NCBI RefSeq assembly: GCF_001729765.1
Contig: NZ_CP017181.1
Location: forward strand, 1,240,001-1,304,000
DNA: 64,000 nucleotides
From: Enterobacter kobei
Lineage (GTDB): Bacteria; Pseudomonadota; Gammaproteobacteria; Enterobacterales; Enterobacteriaceae
Reading direction: 5' to 3'
Both the position numbers and the translations under genes were made by a program. Below are positions 38,096 to 48,216 of this stretch, piece by piece. Position 1 is the first letter of the stretch, and each line of letters opens with the position of its first letter. A model generated the notes under the pieces. The model was not told the origin of the DNA. It ran no database searches and saw only the letters and a program-made list of their open reading frames with translations.

Positions 38096-39138
38096 TTCTG
38101 TTCTTGCTCCTGCGCGTCGCGCTTACGTTCTGCGGCCAGTTCGGCCCTGCGTTTTTGATCCGCCTCTTCCCAGGCTTCATAGGCGTTAACGATGCGCGCA
38201 ACCACCGGATGGCGTACCACGTCTTCACTGTGGAAGAAGTTAAAGCTGATTTCATCGACTTCGGCCAGCACTTCAATGGCGTGGCGCAGGCCCGATTTGG
38301 TGCTGCGCGGCAGGTCGATCTGGGTAACGTCACCGGTAATGACCGCTTTCGAGTTAAAGCCAATACGCGTCAGGAACATCTTCATCTGTTCGATGGTGGT
38401 GTTCTGGCTTTCATCAAGAATGATGAACGCGTCGTTTAACGTGCGACCACGCATGTAGGCGAGTGGGGCCACTTCAATCACGTTACGCTCAATCAGCTTT
38501 TCGACCTTCTCAAAGCCGAGCATCTCGAACAGCGCATCGTATAAAGGACGCAGATACGGGTCGACCTTCTGACTCAGGTCGCCCGGCAGGAAGCCCAGTT
38601 TTTCACCCGCTTCCACCGCCGGACGGGTCAGCAGGATACGGCGGATTTCCTGACGTTCAAGCGCATCCACCGCCGCGGCAACGGCCAGATAGGTTTTACC
38701 CGTACCCGCCGGCCCCACGCCGAAGGTGATGTCGTGGTCGAGAATATTGGCGATGTACTGCGCCTGGTTTGGCGTACGCGGCTTAATGACGCCACGCTTG
38801 GTCTTGATGTTGATGGCCTTACCGTAGTCCGGCACACTTTCCGCGCTCTGCTCAAGCACGCGCGCCTCTTTAATGACGAGGTGAATTTGTTCCGGTTCGA
38901 TATCCTGAATTTCGCCGCGCATCGGGGCGGTATCGACATACAGGCTGCGCAGGATATCTGCAGCCGCATTGACGCAGATAGGGCGTCCGGTAAGTTTGAA
39001 GTGATTATCGCGACGATTGATTTCGATACCCAGACGTCGCTCCAGTTGTTTGATGTTGTCATCAAACGGTCCGCACAGGCTCAGCAGGCGAGCGTTGTCT
39101 GCGGGCGTTAGGCTGATTTCACGCGTATCTATGTTCAA
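38092..39138 (-). CDS. ybeZ: YbeZ (PhoH-like), P-loop ATPase paired with YbeY
   Basis: A 348-residue PhoH-family ATPase with an N-terminal KH-like part and Walker A GPAGTGKT, Walker B FIILDESQ. It interacts with YbeY and with ribosome assembly. The start is TTG at 39138, preceded by GAGGAACAG, since it gives [10 protein letters not shown], which aligns with the E. coli start MNIDTREITL; upstream in-frame codons to 39462 are shadow sequence from miaB. The C-terminus is rich in Glu, Gln and Arg. Confidence 0.94.
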   Translation of the reverse strand: MNIDTREISLTPADNARLLSLCGPFDDNIKQLERRLGIEINRRDNHFKLTGRPICVNAAADILRSLYVDTAPMRGEIQDIEPEQIHLVIKEARVLEQSAESVPDYGKAINIKTKRGVIKPRTPNQAQYIANILDHDITFGVGPAGTGKTYLAVAAAVDALERQEIRRILLTRPAVEAGEKLGFLPGDLSQKVDPYLRPLYDALFEMLGFEKVEKLIERNVIEVAPLAYMRGRTLNDAFIILDESQNTTIEQMKMFLTRIGFNSKAVITGDVTQIDLPRSTKSGLRHAIEVLAEVDEISFNFFHSEDVVRHPVVARIVNAYEAWEEADQKRRAELAAERKRDAQEQEQK

Positions 39139-39274
39139 ACTGTTCCTCTTTGATTGGTTAGCTGACCCGCTGCCACCTGGCGTAATAAAACGGTCATTAC
39201 CGAAATTATTCACGCCATAGAATAAAGGCGCAAGCATTGCAGATGATATTGGGGACGATGAGAGGAAATACAAG

Positions 39275-39293
39275 GCCTGCCGAAGCGGCAGGC
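39275..39293 (-). terminator. Hairpin downstream of miaB
   Basis: Stem GCCTGCCG / CGGCAGGC with a short loop, followed on the minus strand by TTGTATTT. It is a weak terminator candidate between miaB and ybeZ and probably lets some transcription through. Confidence 0.5.
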
Positions 39294-39301
39294 CCGAAGG
39301 A

Positions 39302-40726
39302 TTAAGGCTGGTAAATCCCCACGCCAGAATCGTTTTCTTTGCGGGTACGCGAAATGACGGATTCCGGTGACTCGGCAATACGCAGGCCCATTTCGTCTTC
39401 AGTGCGGACCACTTTCGCACGCAGTGAGTTGGTGAGCACTTCGACAATCTCAACGTCCACAAATTTACCGATCATATCCGGGGTGCCTTCAAAATTCACC
39501 ACGCGGTTGTTTTCTGTACGACCGGAGAGTTCCATAATGCTCTTGCGCGAGGTGCCTTCTACCAGTATGCGCTGGACGGTGCCGAGCATACGGCGGCTCC
39601 AGGCGTTGGCCTGCTGGTTGATGCGCTCCTGCAGAATATACAGACGCTGCTTTTTCTCTTCTTCCGGCACATCGTCAACCATATCGGCCGCAGGGGTTCC
39701 AGGACGCGCGGAGAAGATGAAGCTGTAGCTGACGTCAAAATTCACTTCACCAATGAGCTTCATGGTGCGCTCGAAGTCATCCGCGGTTTCACCAGGGAAG
39801 CCGACAATAAAGTCGGAGCTTATCTGGATATCCGGACGCGCTTCACGCAGCTTACGGATGGTGGATTTGTACTCCAGAACCGTATGCGGACGGCCCATCA
39901 GGTTCAGAACGCGGTCAGAGCCGCACTGAATCGGCAGATGCAGGAAGCTCACCAGCTCTGGCGTATCGCGATAGACATCAATGATGTCATCGGTGAATTC
40001 CATCGGATGGCTGGTGGTAAAGCGAATACGGTCGATACCGTCAATCGCGGCCACCAGGCGCAGCAGTTCAGCAAAGGTGCCGGTGGTGCCGTCGTAGTTC
40101 TCCCCACGCCAGGCGTTAACGTTCTGGCCCAGCAGGTTCACTTCGCGAACGCCCTGCGCGGCAAGCTGCGCGATTTCAAACAGAATATCGTCTGCCGGGC
40201 GGCTGACTTCTTCGCCACGGGTATAAGGCACCACACAGTAAGTGCAGTATTTGTTGCAGCCTTCCATGATGGAAACGAAAGCGGTCGGGCCATCTGCGCG
40301 CGGTTCTGGCAGACGGTCAAATTTCTCGATCTCCGGGAAGCTGACGTCAACGACCGGGCTACGATTACCGCGAACCTGGTTGATCATCTCCGGCAGGCGG
40401 TGCAGGGTCTGCGGGCCAAAGACGATATCCACATAGGGGGCTCTCTGGCGGATCAGCTTACCTTCCTGTGATGCGACGCAACCGCCCACGCCGATGATCA
40501 GGTCCGGATTTTTTCGTTTGAGAAGTTTCCAGCGGCCTAACACGTGGAAGACTTTTTCCTGCGCTTTTTCACGAATTGAACAGGTGTTCAGCAGCAACAC
40601 GTCGGCTTCTTTCGGATTTTCAGTCAGCTGGTATCCGTGGGTGGTGTCCAGCAGATCGGCCATCTTGGATGAATCGTATTCGTTCATCTGACAGCCCCAG
40701 GTTTTTATATGGAGTTTTTTAGTCAT
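39302..40726 (-). CDS. miaB: MiaB, tRNA-2-methylthio-N6-isopentenyladenosine37 synthase
   Basis: A 474-residue radical-SAM methylthiotransferase: N-terminal UPF0004 domain with cysteines in [18 protein letters not shown] and GGCVASQ, radical-SAM motif CNKYCTYC, and a C-terminal TRAM domain. It adds the methylthio group to A37 of tRNAs reading UNN codons. I start at ATG 40726 ([12 protein letters not shown]) as in E. coli; a start at 40876 would run into the ubiF gene. It is divergent from ubiF. Confidence 0.98.
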   Translation of the reverse strand: MTKKLHIKTWGCQMNEYDSSKMADLLDTTHGYQLTENPKEADVLLLNTCSIREKAQEKVFHVLGRWKLLKRKNPDLIIGVGGCVASQEGKLIRQRAPYVDIVFGPQTLHRLPEMINQVRGNRSPVVDVSFPEIEKFDRLPEPRADGPTAFVSIMEGCNKYCTYCVVPYTRGEEVSRPADDILFEIAQLAAQGVREVNLLGQNVNAWRGENYDGTTGTFAELLRLVAAIDGIDRIRFTTSHPMEFTDDIIDVYRDTPELVSFLHLPIQCGSDRVLNLMGRPHTVLEYKSTIRKLREARPDIQISSDFIVGFPGETADDFERTMKLIGEVNFDVSYSFIFSARPGTPAADMVDDVPEEEKKQRLYILQERINQQANAWSRRMLGTVQRILVEGTSRKSIMELSGRTENNRVVNFEGTPDMIGKFVDVEIVEVLTNSLRAKVVRTEDEMGLRIAESPESVISRTRKENDSGVGIYQP

Positions 40727-40855
40727 CGACTTGCTCAGCTCAGGATTGCAAGCCGCGTATTGTAATGCTTTGGTGGGGTTGTGACCAGTATGAAGGTTAT
40801 GTGTCTCAGGACCGCAAAAATCCGGTAAACTTAAGGGATTCTCCAATAAGGAAAA

Positions 40856-42037
40856 ATGACCATGACACTCCAACACACCGAAGTTGCCGTTGTCGGCGGC
40901 GGTATGGTCGGCGGCGCACTGGCGCTGGGGCTGGCGCAGCAGGGATTTGAGGTAACGGTAATTGAACAGGCTGCACCGCCGGCATTCGATCCCGCCAGCA
41001 AGCCGGATGTGCGCATTTCTGCTATCAGCGCGGCGTCAGTCGATCTGCTGCGCGGTCTGGGCGTCTGGGAAACGGTGCAGGCGATGCGTGCGCAACCTTA
41101 CAGCCGTCTTGAAACCTGGGAGTGGGAAAATGCCCACGTTGCGTTTGATGCTGCGGAGCTGAAGCTGCCGCGCCTGGGCTACATGGTGGAAAACAATGTG
41201 CTCCAGCTGGCGCTCTGGCAGGCCCTGGAGGCGCACCCGAAGGTGACGCTGCGTGTTCCTGCGTCACTTAAGGCACTTCATACTCACGAAAGCGGCTATT
41301 TACTGACGCTCGACAGCGGTGATGAGCTGGCTGTGAAGCTGGTCGTCGGGGCGGATGGTGCCAATTCTCAGGTCAGACAGATGGCAGGTATTGGGGTACA
41401 TGCCTGGCAGTATGAGCAGTCTTGTATGCTGATTACCGTCCAGTGTGAGAATTCGCCGGGTGAGAGCACCTGGCAGCACTTTACGCCGAATGGCCCGCAT
41501 GCCTTTTTACCGCTATTTGATCATTGGGCGTCACTGGTGTGGTACGACAAACCGGCGCGCATTCGCCAGCTACAAGGGCTTTCAATGGAACAACTGCAGC
41601 GCGAGATCCTGCTGCACTTCCCGAGTCGTCTGGGGCATATCACGCCAGTCGCCGCTGGCGCATTCCCGCTCACGCGACGTCACGCTTTGCAGTATGCCCG
41701 TGACGGGCTGGCGCTGGTGGGGGATGCGGCACACACCATACACCCGCTGGCCGGGCAGGGGGTAAATCTTGGGTATCGTGACGTTGACGCGTTACTGGAC
41801 GTTTTAAGTCATGCGCGCGGGCATGCGGAAGCGTGGTCCAGCCATCAGGTACTGAAGCGTTACCAGACGCGACGTATGGCGGATAATTTTATTATGCAGT
41901 CGGGAATGGATCTGTTCTATGCCGGATTCAGCAATGACTTAGCGCCAGTACGTATTCTGCGTAACATTGGCCTCATGGCGGCGGAACGTGCCGGTGGGTT
42001 GAAACGTCAGGCCCTGAAATACGCTCTCGGACTTTAA
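40856..42037 (+). CDS. ubiF: UbiF, 2-octaprenyl-3-methyl-6-methoxy-1,4-benzoquinol 5-hydroxylase
   Basis: A 393-residue flavin monooxygenase of ubiquinone synthesis with the FAD Rossmann motif [13 protein letters not shown] and the second FAD motif [20 protein letters not shown]. It performs the C6 hydroxylation of the ring before the last methylation. ATG 40856 follows AATAAGGAAAA; a second ATG two codons later is equally possible. Length matches E. coli UbiF (391). Confidence 0.96.
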   Translation: MTMTLQHTEVAVVGGGMVGGALALGLAQQGFEVTVIEQAAPPAFDPASKPDVRISAISAASVDLLRGLGVWETVQAMRAQPYSRLETWEWENAHVAFDAAELKLPRLGYMVENNVLQLALWQALEAHPKVTLRVPASLKALHTHESGYLLTLDSGDELAVKLVVGADGANSQVRQMAGIGVHAWQYEQSCMLITVQCENSPGESTWQHFTPNGPHAFLPLFDHWASLVWYDKPARIRQLQGLSMEQLQREILLHFPSRLGHITPVAAGAFPLTRRHALQYARDGLALVGDAAHTIHPLAGQGVNLGYRDVDALLDVLSHARGHAEAWSSHQVLKRYQTRRMADNFIMQSGMDLFYAGFSNDLAPVRILRNIGLMAAERAGGLKRQALKYALGL

Positions 42038-42054
42038 TCGCTGCTTCGACTATT

Positions 42055-42104
42055 CCCTCGCCCCTTTGGGGAGAGGGTTAGGGTGAGGGGGCATCAGGCC
42101 GCAC
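42055..42104. repeat. Dispersed palindromic repeat, CCCTC...GGGTGAGGG...CATCAGGCCGC type (copy 2)
   Basis: CCCTCGCCCCTTTGGGGAGAGGG then GGGTGAGGGGGCATCAGGCCGCAC, between ubiF and the tRNA operon terminator. Same family as 30415-30462. Confidence 0.8.
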
Positions 42105-42117
42105 AAACAACAAAAAC

Positions 42118-42143
42118 AAAAAAGCCCGCAGAGCGGGCTTATT
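42118..42143 (-). terminator. Intrinsic terminator of the tRNA operon
   Basis: AAGCCCGC / GCGGGCTT stem followed on the minus strand by TTTTTTGTTTTTG, just after the last tRNA gene. Confidence 0.9.
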
Positions 42144-42153
42144 TGTTTTTAAG

Positions 42154-42228
42154 TGGCTGGGGTGCAGGGATTCGAACCCCGGAATGCTGGTATCAGAAAC
42201 CAGAGCCTTACCGCTTGGCGACACCCCA
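42154..42228 (-). tRNA. glnX: tRNA-Gln (CUG)
   Basis: A 75-nt gene with encoded CCA. Anticodon loop TTCTGAT gives CUG. Acceptor TGGGGTG pairs with CACCCCA. Seventh and last tRNA of the operon; position matches E. coli glnX. Confidence 0.96.
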
Positions 42229-42264
42229 ATTGCGTTAAACAAACTGCTTAACGACTTTTTAAAT

Positions 42265-42339
42265 TGGCTGGGGTACGAGGATTCGAACCTCGGAATGCCG
42301 GAATCAGAATCCGGTGCCTTACCGCTTGGCGATACCCCA
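42265..42339 (-). tRNA. glnV: tRNA-Gln (CUG)
   Basis: A 75-nt gene with encoded CCA and loop TTCTGAT (CUG). Acceptor TGGGGTA. Sixth tRNA of the operon; position matches E. coli glnV. The body differs from the neighbouring copy in the T and anticodon stems. Confidence 0.96.
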
Positions 42340-42379
42340 ACAATTTGTCTTGATTACCGAAAAATCGACAATCTTAATT

Positions 42380-42456
42380 TGGTGGCTACGACGGGATTCG
42401 AACCTGTGACCCCATCATTATGAGTGATGTGCTCTAACCAACTGAGCTACGTAGCC
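42380..42456 (-). tRNA. metU: tRNA-Met (elongator, CAU)
   Basis: A 77-nt gene with encoded CCA, loop CTCATAA giving CAU, acceptor GGCTACG. Elongator type rather than initiator. Identical to the copy at 42772-42848. Confidence 0.96.
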
Positions 42457-42473
42457 AGTACTGCAATCTTCGA

Positions 42474-42548
42474 TGGCTGGGGTACCTGGATTCGAACCAG
42501 GGAATGCCGGTATCAAAAACCGGTGCCTTACCGCTTGGCGATACCCCA
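42474..42548 (-). tRNA. glnW: tRNA-Gln (UUG)
   Basis: A 75-nt gene with encoded CCA; loop TTTTGAT gives UUG. Identical to the next copy. Confidence 0.96.
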
Positions 42549-42580
42549 ATACCGCGGAGAACCGCAAAATCGAAGAAATA

Positions 42581-42655
42581 TGGCTGGGGTACCTGGATTC
42601 GAACCAGGGAATGCCGGTATCAAAAACCGGTGCCTTACCGCTTGGCGATACCCCA
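42581..42655 (-). tRNA. glnU: tRNA-Gln (UUG)
   Basis: A 75-nt gene with encoded CCA; loop TTTTGAT gives UUG. Third tRNA of the operon, same as E. coli glnU. Confidence 0.96.
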
Positions 42656-42678
42656 TCCGTGCAACGCTTACCTGGGAA

Positions 42679-42763
42679 TGGTGCGGGAGGCGAGACTTGA
42701 ACTCGCACACCTTGCGGCGCCAGAACCTAAATCTGGTGCGTCTACCAATTTCGCCACTCCCGC
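42679..42763 (-). tRNA. leuW: tRNA-Leu (UAG)
   Basis: An 85-nt class II tRNA with a long variable arm and encoded CCA; loop centred on TAG gives UAG. Acceptor GCGGGAG. Second tRNA of the operon. Confidence 0.96.
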
Positions 42764-42771
42764 AAAAAAGA

Positions 42772-42848
42772 TGGTGGCTACGACGGGATTCGAACCTGTG
42801 ACCCCATCATTATGAGTGATGTGCTCTAACCAACTGAGCTACGTAGCC
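42772..42848 (-). tRNA. metT: tRNA-Met (elongator, CAU)
   Basis: A 77-nt gene with encoded CCA, anticodon CAU; first tRNA of the seven-gene operon, eight bases upstream of leuW. Confidence 0.96.
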
Positions 42849-42886
42849 ATCTTTTTTCGCGTTACCTTATCGGCGTTGCGGGGCGC

Positions 42887-42915
42887 ATTATGCGTATAGA
42901 CCCTTGCAGCGTCAA
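42887..42915 (-). promoter_or_regulatory. Sigma-70 promoter of the tRNA operon with GC-rich discriminator
   Basis: TTGACG (42910-42915) and CATAAT (42887-42892) with a 17-base spacer on the minus strand. The bases after the -10 are GCGCCCCGC, the GC-rich discriminator typical of stable-RNA promoters under stringent (ppGpp) control. Confidence 0.85.
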
Positions 42916-43029
42916 CACCTTTTTCAACGAAAATAGCCGGAATGTGACTGTTTGGTTAGGTTGCGAACAGCGTGACCGAATATTCGGCAATTATTGGTTA
43001 TTAATCGTTTTTCGAGAGTGAAATGCAAG

Positions 43030-43058
43030 GCAAAAAAAAGGCCCCAGAGGGGCCTGAT
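43030..43058 (-). terminator. Intrinsic terminator of asnB
   Basis: AGGCCCC / GGGGCCT stem followed on the minus strand by a run of eight T residues. Confidence 0.9.
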
Positions 43059-43072
43059 TAGAATCGTCGCGA

Positions 43073-44737
43073 TTATTTGTAGGCAGACTGGTGAACGCCT
43101 ACCGCACGGCCTGATGGATCGTTCATCGCTTTGAAAGATTCATCCCATTCAATCGCTTTGGCAGACGAGCAGGCGACGGATGGGCCACCCGGAACACACT
43201 CTGCCGCACTCGGCACCGGGAACAGCTCTTCAAAGATTTCGCGGTACAGGTACGCTTCTTTCGAGCCCGGCGTGTTGTACGGGAAGCGGAAGCTTGCCGT
43301 TTCCAGTTGCTGGTCGGAAATCTGTTTTGCTGCCACCTCTTTCAGGGTGTCGATCCAGCTGTAACCTACACCATCAGAGAACTGCTCTTTCTGACGCCAC
43401 GCCACGCTCGCGGGCAGGTATGATTCAAAACATTCGCGCAGGATATGTTTTTCCATTTTACCGTTGCCGCACATTTTGTCCTGCGGGTTGATACGCATCG
43501 CCACGTCGAGGAATTTCTTATCCAGGAACGGGACACGCGCTTCTACTCCCCATGCCGACATTGCTTTGTTGGCACGTGCACAGTCAAACATATGCAGTGC
43601 CTGCAATTTACGCACGGTCTCTTCATGCAGCTCTTTGGCGTTTGGCGCTTTATGGAAGTACAGGTAGCCGCCAAACACTTCGTCAGAACCTTCACCGGAC
43701 AGCACCATCTTGATGCCCATCGCTTTAATCTTACGTGACATCAGGTACATCGGCGTTGAGGCACGAATGGTAGTAACATCATAAGTTTCAATGTGATAGA
43801 TCACATCGCGGATTGCATCCAGGCCTTCCTGCACGGTGAAGTGAATTTCATGGTGCACGGTGCCCAGATGGTTTGCCACTTCCTGCGCAGCTTTCAGGTC
43901 AGGTGCCCCTTCAAGACCCACGGCAAAGGAGTGCAGCTGCGGCCACCAGGCTTCGGAGCGCTCCTGATCTTCCACGCGGCGAGCGGCGAATTTCTTGGTG
44001 ATCGCGGAGATCACGGAGGAGTCCAGACCGCCGGAGAGCAGCACGCCATAAGGTACGTCCGACATCAGGTGGCTTTTCACGGAATCTTCCAGCGCCTGAC
44101 GCAGCTCGGCTTTATCCGTCACGTTGTCTTTAACCGCGTCATAATCGAACCAGTCGCGCTGGTAGTACGGACGGATCTCACCGTCTTTACTCCACAGATA
44201 GCTGCCTGCCGGGAACTCTTTAATGGTGCGGCAGACCGGTACCAGAGCTTTCATTTCAGAGGCAACATAGAAGTTGCCGTGTTCATCGTGGCCCATGTAC
44301 AGCGGGATAATGCCGATATGGTCGCGGCCAATCAGATACGCGTCTTTTTCGCTATCGTACAGGGCGAAGGCAAACATACCCTGCAGGTCGTCCAGGAATT
44401 CCGGACCTTTCTCCTGATAGAGCGCCAGAATCACTTCACAGTCAGACCCGGTCTGGAAGGCGTAGCGATCGCCGTACTCGGCGCGCAGCGCCTGATGGTT
44501 ATAGATTTCACCGTTAACAGCCAGCGCGTGCGTTTTTTTCTCGTTATACAGCGGCTGTGCACCGGCGTTGACGTCTACGATAGACAGACGTTCGTGAGCC
44601 AGAATCGCTTTATCACTGGCGTAAACGCCTGACCAGTCCGGGCCGCGATGGCGCATCAGGCGGGACAGTTCGAGTGCTTTTTTACGCAGTTCGCCCGCGT
44701 CAGTTTTAATATCCAGTACGCCAAAAATTGAACACAT
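43073..44737 (-). CDS. asnB: AsnB, glutamine-hydrolysing asparagine synthetase B
   Basis: A 554-residue enzyme: N-terminal class II glutamine amidotransferase domain beginning MCSIFG (catalytic Cys2 after Met removal) with RLSIVD and the segment NGEIYNH, and a C-terminal synthetase domain with the PP-loop SGGLDSS. It makes asparagine from aspartate, glutamine and ATP. I start at ATG 44737 because the catalytic cysteine must be residue 2; an upstream in-frame start would add 25 residues and inactivate it. Length equals E. coli AsnB. Confidence 0.98.
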   Translation of the reverse strand: MCSIFGVLDIKTDAGELRKKALELSRLMRHRGPDWSGVYASDKAILAHERLSIVDVNAGAQPLYNEKKTHALAVNGEIYNHQALRAEYGDRYAFQTGSDCEVILALYQEKGPEFLDDLQGMFAFALYDSEKDAYLIGRDHIGIIPLYMGHDEHGNFYVASEMKALVPVCRTIKEFPAGSYLWSKDGEIRPYYQRDWFDYDAVKDNVTDKAELRQALEDSVKSHLMSDVPYGVLLSGGLDSSVISAITKKFAARRVEDQERSEAWWPQLHSFAVGLEGAPDLKAAQEVANHLGTVHHEIHFTVQEGLDAIRDVIYHIETYDVTTIRASTPMYLMSRKIKAMGIKMVLSGEGSDEVFGGYLYFHKAPNAKELHEETVRKLQALHMFDCARANKAMSAWGVEARVPFLDKKFLDVAMRINPQDKMCGNGKMEKHILRECFESYLPASVAWRQKEQFSDGVGYSWIDTLKEVAAKQISDQQLETASFRFPYNTPGSKEAYLYREIFEELFPVPSAAECVPGGPSVACSSAKAIEWDESFKAMNDPSGRAVGVHQSAYK

Positions 44738-44957
44738 AACCTTCTCCGTTAACCCTGTTGCTTTGTAATGTTGCTTGCTTATGAAAATGCCGCAAAGGGC
44801 GAAGGGGCGCAAGAGATTTACGGGCGAAAACGGAAATAGTGCAATGGCGATTGCGGAATAGTGAAAAAAGAGTACGCCATGAACACTTTTATTGATGATT
44901 ATGCAATAAAGTGCGCTTTTTGTTAGATATGGTTTTATTTGTAAGGGCTAAAAATGA

Positions 44958-44982
44958 AAAACCACGCCCTGAGCGTGGTTTG
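44958..44982 (-). terminator. Terminator of the nagBAC-umpH operon
   Basis: AAACCACGC / GCGTGGTTT stem followed on the minus strand by TTCATTTTTAG, directly after the umpH stop. Confidence 0.8.
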
Positions 44983-44985
44983 GTA

Positions 44986-45738
44986 TCAGATAATGTCAAT
45001 TTCATCGACGGAGGGGTAAATCCAGCTTGGTCGGAACGGCATCGAATCAATGTCATCAAGCTGCGAGACGCCGGACAGCACCAGAATGGTTTCCAGACCC
45101 GCCTGGAAGCCGGCCAGAATATCCGTACGCAGGTTATCGCCGACAATAACCGTTTCTTCTGAGTGGGCCTGCATTTTATTGAGCGCGGCGCGGATGATCC
45201 ACGGGCTTGGTTTGCCGACATAGAATGGCTTGCGCCCGGAGATTTTTTCAATACCGGCACACAGCGCGCCACAGGCCGGATAAAAACCTCGACCGTGGGT
45301 ATCCGGGTTGGTGGCAATGAAGCGCGCGCCGTTGGCAACGAAGAACGAGGCTTTATGCATCATCTCCCAGTTATAGGAGCGCGTTTCACCCACAATCACG
45401 AAGTCCGGATTGACATCGGTAATCGTAAAGCCCGCTTTATACAGCTCGTGGATCAGCGCGCCTTCGCCGACCACATACGCTTTTTTGCCTTCCTGACGTT
45501 TCAGAAAATCCGCCGTTGCCATCGCCGAGGTGTAAAACACACTGTCCGGGACATCGACGCCCGCCGTCGCAAAGCGGTTTGCCAGATCCTGACCGGTCTG
45601 AGAAGGGTAGTTCGTGAGAAGAACCAGAGGCATTCCTTTGTCGATGATGCGGTGAAGAAACTCCGCAGCACCTGGTACGGCAACGTTGTCGTGCATCAGC
45701 ACGCCGTCGATATCACAAATTACATTCTTAATGGTCAT
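44986..45738 (-). CDS. umpH: UmpH (NagD), HAD-family UMP phosphatase
   Basis: A 250-residue HAD phosphatase with motif I DIDGVL, motif II VLLTNYPSQT, and the C-terminal GDNLRTDI that binds magnesium. It dephosphorylates UMP and other nucleoside monophosphates. It is the last gene of the nagBAC-umpH operon, 45 bp after nagC. Length equals the E. coli protein. Confidence 0.97.
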   Translation of the reverse strand: MTIKNVICDIDGVLMHDNVAVPGAAEFLHRIIDKGMPLVLLTNYPSQTGQDLANRFATAGVDVPDSVFYTSAMATADFLKRQEGKKAYVVGEGALIHELYKAGFTITDVNPDFVIVGETRSYNWEMMHKASFFVANGARFIATNPDTHGRGFYPACGALCAGIEKISGRKPFYVGKPSPWIIRAALNKMQAHSEETVIVGDNLRTDILAGFQAGLETILVLSGVSQLDDIDSMPFRPSWIYPSVDEIDII

Positions 45739-45783
45739 GGACGTTCCGACATCAAAAAAAGAAGGCGTTACTATAAGGTCCGA

Positions 45784-47004
45784 TCAACTTTCCAGCAAAT
45801 GCTGCAGCAGAATACCGTTGAGCATAGCGCGTTTCACCAGCGCAAAAGCGCCAATTGCCGAGCGATGGTCAAGTTTTGAACGAACCACAGGAAGATTCTG
45901 GCGGAATGCTTTCAGCGCCTGGGTGTTAATACAGCCTTCAATCGCGGGGAGCAGCACCTTTTCTGCTTCAACAATTTCTCCGGCTATCACCACTTTCTGT
46001 GGGTTAAACAGGTTAATGGCGATGGCGATAGTTTTCCCCAGATGGCGCCCAACCTGCTCAATCACCTCACAGGCCAGCGCGTCGCCTTTATTGGCGGCTT
46101 TGCAGATGGTGCCTATCTTGCAATCAGCCAGCGTGACGCGACTCTGGTAACCTTGTTCAAGCAGATGGCGAACGCGCTGCTCAATGGCCGTGTTGGCGGC
46201 AATGGTTTCAAGGCAGCCGAAGTTACCGCAGTGGCAGCGTTCGCCCAGCGGCTCGACCTGAATGTGGCCGATCTCGCCGACGTTACCGTTGCGACCAATA
46301 AAAATCCGACCGTTAGAAATAATACCTGCGCCTGTCCCGCGGTGGACACGCACCAGAATAGAGTCTTCGCAGTCCTGACTCGCACCAAAGTAGTGCTCTG
46401 CCAGTGCCAGAGAACGAATATCGTGGCCGACAAAACAGGTCACTTTAAAGCGTTTTTCCAGCGCATCGACCAGCGCCCAGTTTTCCACCTGAATGTGCGG
46501 CATGTAGCGAATCACGCCGCTTTCCGGGTCGACCAGTCCGGGTAAAATCACTGAAATTGCAATGAGCTCGCGGATCTTACGCTGACAGCTCTCAATAAAG
46601 TGCGCGATGGTATTCAGCAGCGCGTGCTCCAGCGTCTCCTGGGTGCGCTCGGGAAGGGGATAGTGCTCTTCCGCAATTGCTTTGCTGCTCAGATCGTAGA
46701 GCGTGAGCGTGGTGTCATGACGGCCCAGCCGAACGCCAATCGCCTGAAAATTGCGGGTTTCGGTAATAATTGAGATAGCGCGGCGGCCCCCGGTAGAGGC
46801 CTGCTGATCGACTTCTTTGATCAAACCGCGCTCAATAAGCTGGCGGGTAATTTTTGTCACGCTGGCGGGAGCAAGCTGGCTTTGTTCGGCTATCTGAATT
46901 CGAGAGATTGGCCCGTGTTGGTCAATCAGGCGATATACCGCCGCACTGTTAAGTTGTTTAACGAGATCGACATTACCGATTTGAGCTTGTCCGCCTGGTG
47001 TCAT
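45784..47004 (-). CDS. nagC: NagC, ROK-family repressor of the amino-sugar regulon
   Basis: A 406-residue repressor with an N-terminal winged helix (ISRIQIAEQSQLAPASVTKI), a ROK sugar-binding fold and a zinc site CHCGNFGC. N-acetylglucosamine-6-phosphate is the inducer. It controls nagE, nagBAC and chiP, all in this window. Length equals E. coli NagC. It lies eight bases after nagA in the same operon. Confidence 0.98.
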   Translation of the reverse strand: MTPGGQAQIGNVDLVKQLNSAAVYRLIDQHGPISRIQIAEQSQLAPASVTKITRQLIERGLIKEVDQQASTGGRRAISIITETRNFQAIGVRLGRHDTTLTLYDLSSKAIAEEHYPLPERTQETLEHALLNTIAHFIESCQRKIRELIAISVILPGLVDPESGVIRYMPHIQVENWALVDALEKRFKVTCFVGHDIRSLALAEHYFGASQDCEDSILVRVHRGTGAGIISNGRIFIGRNGNVGEIGHIQVEPLGERCHCGNFGCLETIAANTAIEQRVRHLLEQGYQSRVTLADCKIGTICKAANKGDALACEVIEQVGRHLGKTIAIAINLFNPQKVVIAGEIVEAEKVLLPAIEGCINTQALKAFRQNLPVVRSKLDHRSAIGAFALVKRAMLNGILLQHLLES

Positions 47005-47012
47005 ACTTTTAC

Positions 47013-48161
47013 TTACTCAGTGACGACCTCGTTACCATTAACGATGGTCTTAATAATTTTATAATCGTGTGTGAATGCCGTCAGGTTTGCAACCATACCC
47101 GGTGCAATTCCGCCAAGCTGTTTATCCACGCCGATTGCGCGAGCCGGATAAAGGGTAGCCATACGCAGGACTTCATCAAGCGCAATCCCACAGTGCTCAA
47201 CCAGGTTACGCACCCCTTCAATCATGGTTAAAGAGGAACCGCTCAGCGTACCGTTTTCATCCACACACAGTCCATTGCGGTAGTATATTGTTTTACCGGC
47301 AAAAATGAACTGCTCAATATTTGCACCTGCTGGTGCAGTGGCATCGGTAACCAGGCAAAGCTTGTCACCTTTCAGGCGCTTGGCATTACGAATGTTGGTG
47401 TAATCCACGTGCATACCATCAGCAATAATGCCGCAGTAGACGTCTGGCTCGTCCAGAATCGCCCCGACCAGACCCGGTTCGCGACCGGTGATATAAGGCA
47501 TGGCGTTGTAAAGGTGCGTGGCGAAGGTAATGCCCGCGCGGAAGCCCGCTTTGGCTTCTTTCAGCGTGGCGTTTGAGTGCCCTGCTGAAACCACAATCCC
47601 GGCGGCAGCCAGTTTGCTGATCACGTCAGTGCCGGTCATCTCTGGTGCCAGCGTCACTTTAGCGATCACATCGGCGTTCGCACACATGTAGTCGACCAGT
47701 TCAGCGTCAGGCTTGCGCACGTAATCCGGGTTATGGGTGCCTTTCTTCACGATATTCAGCCATGGCCCTTCCAGGTGCAGACCGAGCGCCTGATTAGGAT
47801 GTTTGGCGAGGTATTCGCGCATCACGCGGATACCCTGTTTCATCAGGTCATCACTGCTGGTGATGAGCGTTGGCAGATAGCTGGTGCAGCCCGATTTCTC
47901 GTTGGCTTTCTGCATGATTTCCAGCGTTTCAACCGTCACCGCCTCGGCAGTGTCATTGAATTGCACACCGCCGCAGCCGTTCAGCTGTACGTCGATGAAA
48001 CCGGGGGAGATTACTGCTCCATTGAGTGAGCGCTGTTCAATCCCTGGTGGCAGCTCTGCCAGCGGACAAACACGTTCAATCAGGCCATTGGCGATAACAA
48101 TCGCATGGTCATCCAGAATTTCGTGGCCGGTATAAATCCGACCGTGGGTTAAAGCGTACAT
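47013..48161 (-). CDS. nagA: NagA, N-acetylglucosamine-6-phosphate deacetylase
   Basis: A 382-residue amidohydrolase with the motif LHLEGPW, the metal-binding SAGHSNA and [12 protein letters not shown]. It removes acetate from GlcNAc-6-phosphate, and so clears the NagC inducer. Length equals the E. coli enzyme. A hairpin lies between nagB and nagA. Confidence 0.98.
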   Translation of the reverse strand: MYALTHGRIYTGHEILDDHAIVIANGLIERVCPLAELPPGIEQRSLNGAVISPGFIDVQLNGCGGVQFNDTAEAVTVETLEIMQKANEKSGCTSYLPTLITSSDDLMKQGIRVMREYLAKHPNQALGLHLEGPWLNIVKKGTHNPDYVRKPDAELVDYMCANADVIAKVTLAPEMTGTDVISKLAAAGIVVSAGHSNATLKEAKAGFRAGITFATHLYNAMPYITGREPGLVGAILDEPDVYCGIIADGMHVDYTNIRNAKRLKGDKLCLVTDATAPAGANIEQFIFAGKTIYYRNGLCVDENGTLSGSSLTMIEGVRNLVEHCGIALDEVLRMATLYPARAIGVDKQLGGIAPGMVANLTAFTHDYKIIKTIVNGNEVVTE

Positions 48162-48178
48162 AACGACCCCCGGTTAAA

Positions 48179-48208
48179 AAAAGCGGCCGCCTCTTAGAGA
48201 AGAGGCGG
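48179..48208 (-). terminator. Intercistronic terminator-like hairpin between nagB and nagA
   Basis: Stem CCGCCTCTT / AAGAGGCGG, then CCGCTTTTTTT on the minus strand. Placed inside the operon, it may lower nagAC relative to nagB. Confidence 0.6.
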
Positions 48209-48216
48209 TTAATCAA

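Noticed and set aside
42154..42848. CRISPR-like regular repeats
   Set aside because: The regular spacing of near-identical units is explained fully by the seven tRNA genes.
44879..44926. 15-codon frame beginning MNTFIDDYAIKC
   Set aside because: Weak ribosome-binding site, and on the strand opposite to the asnB leader.
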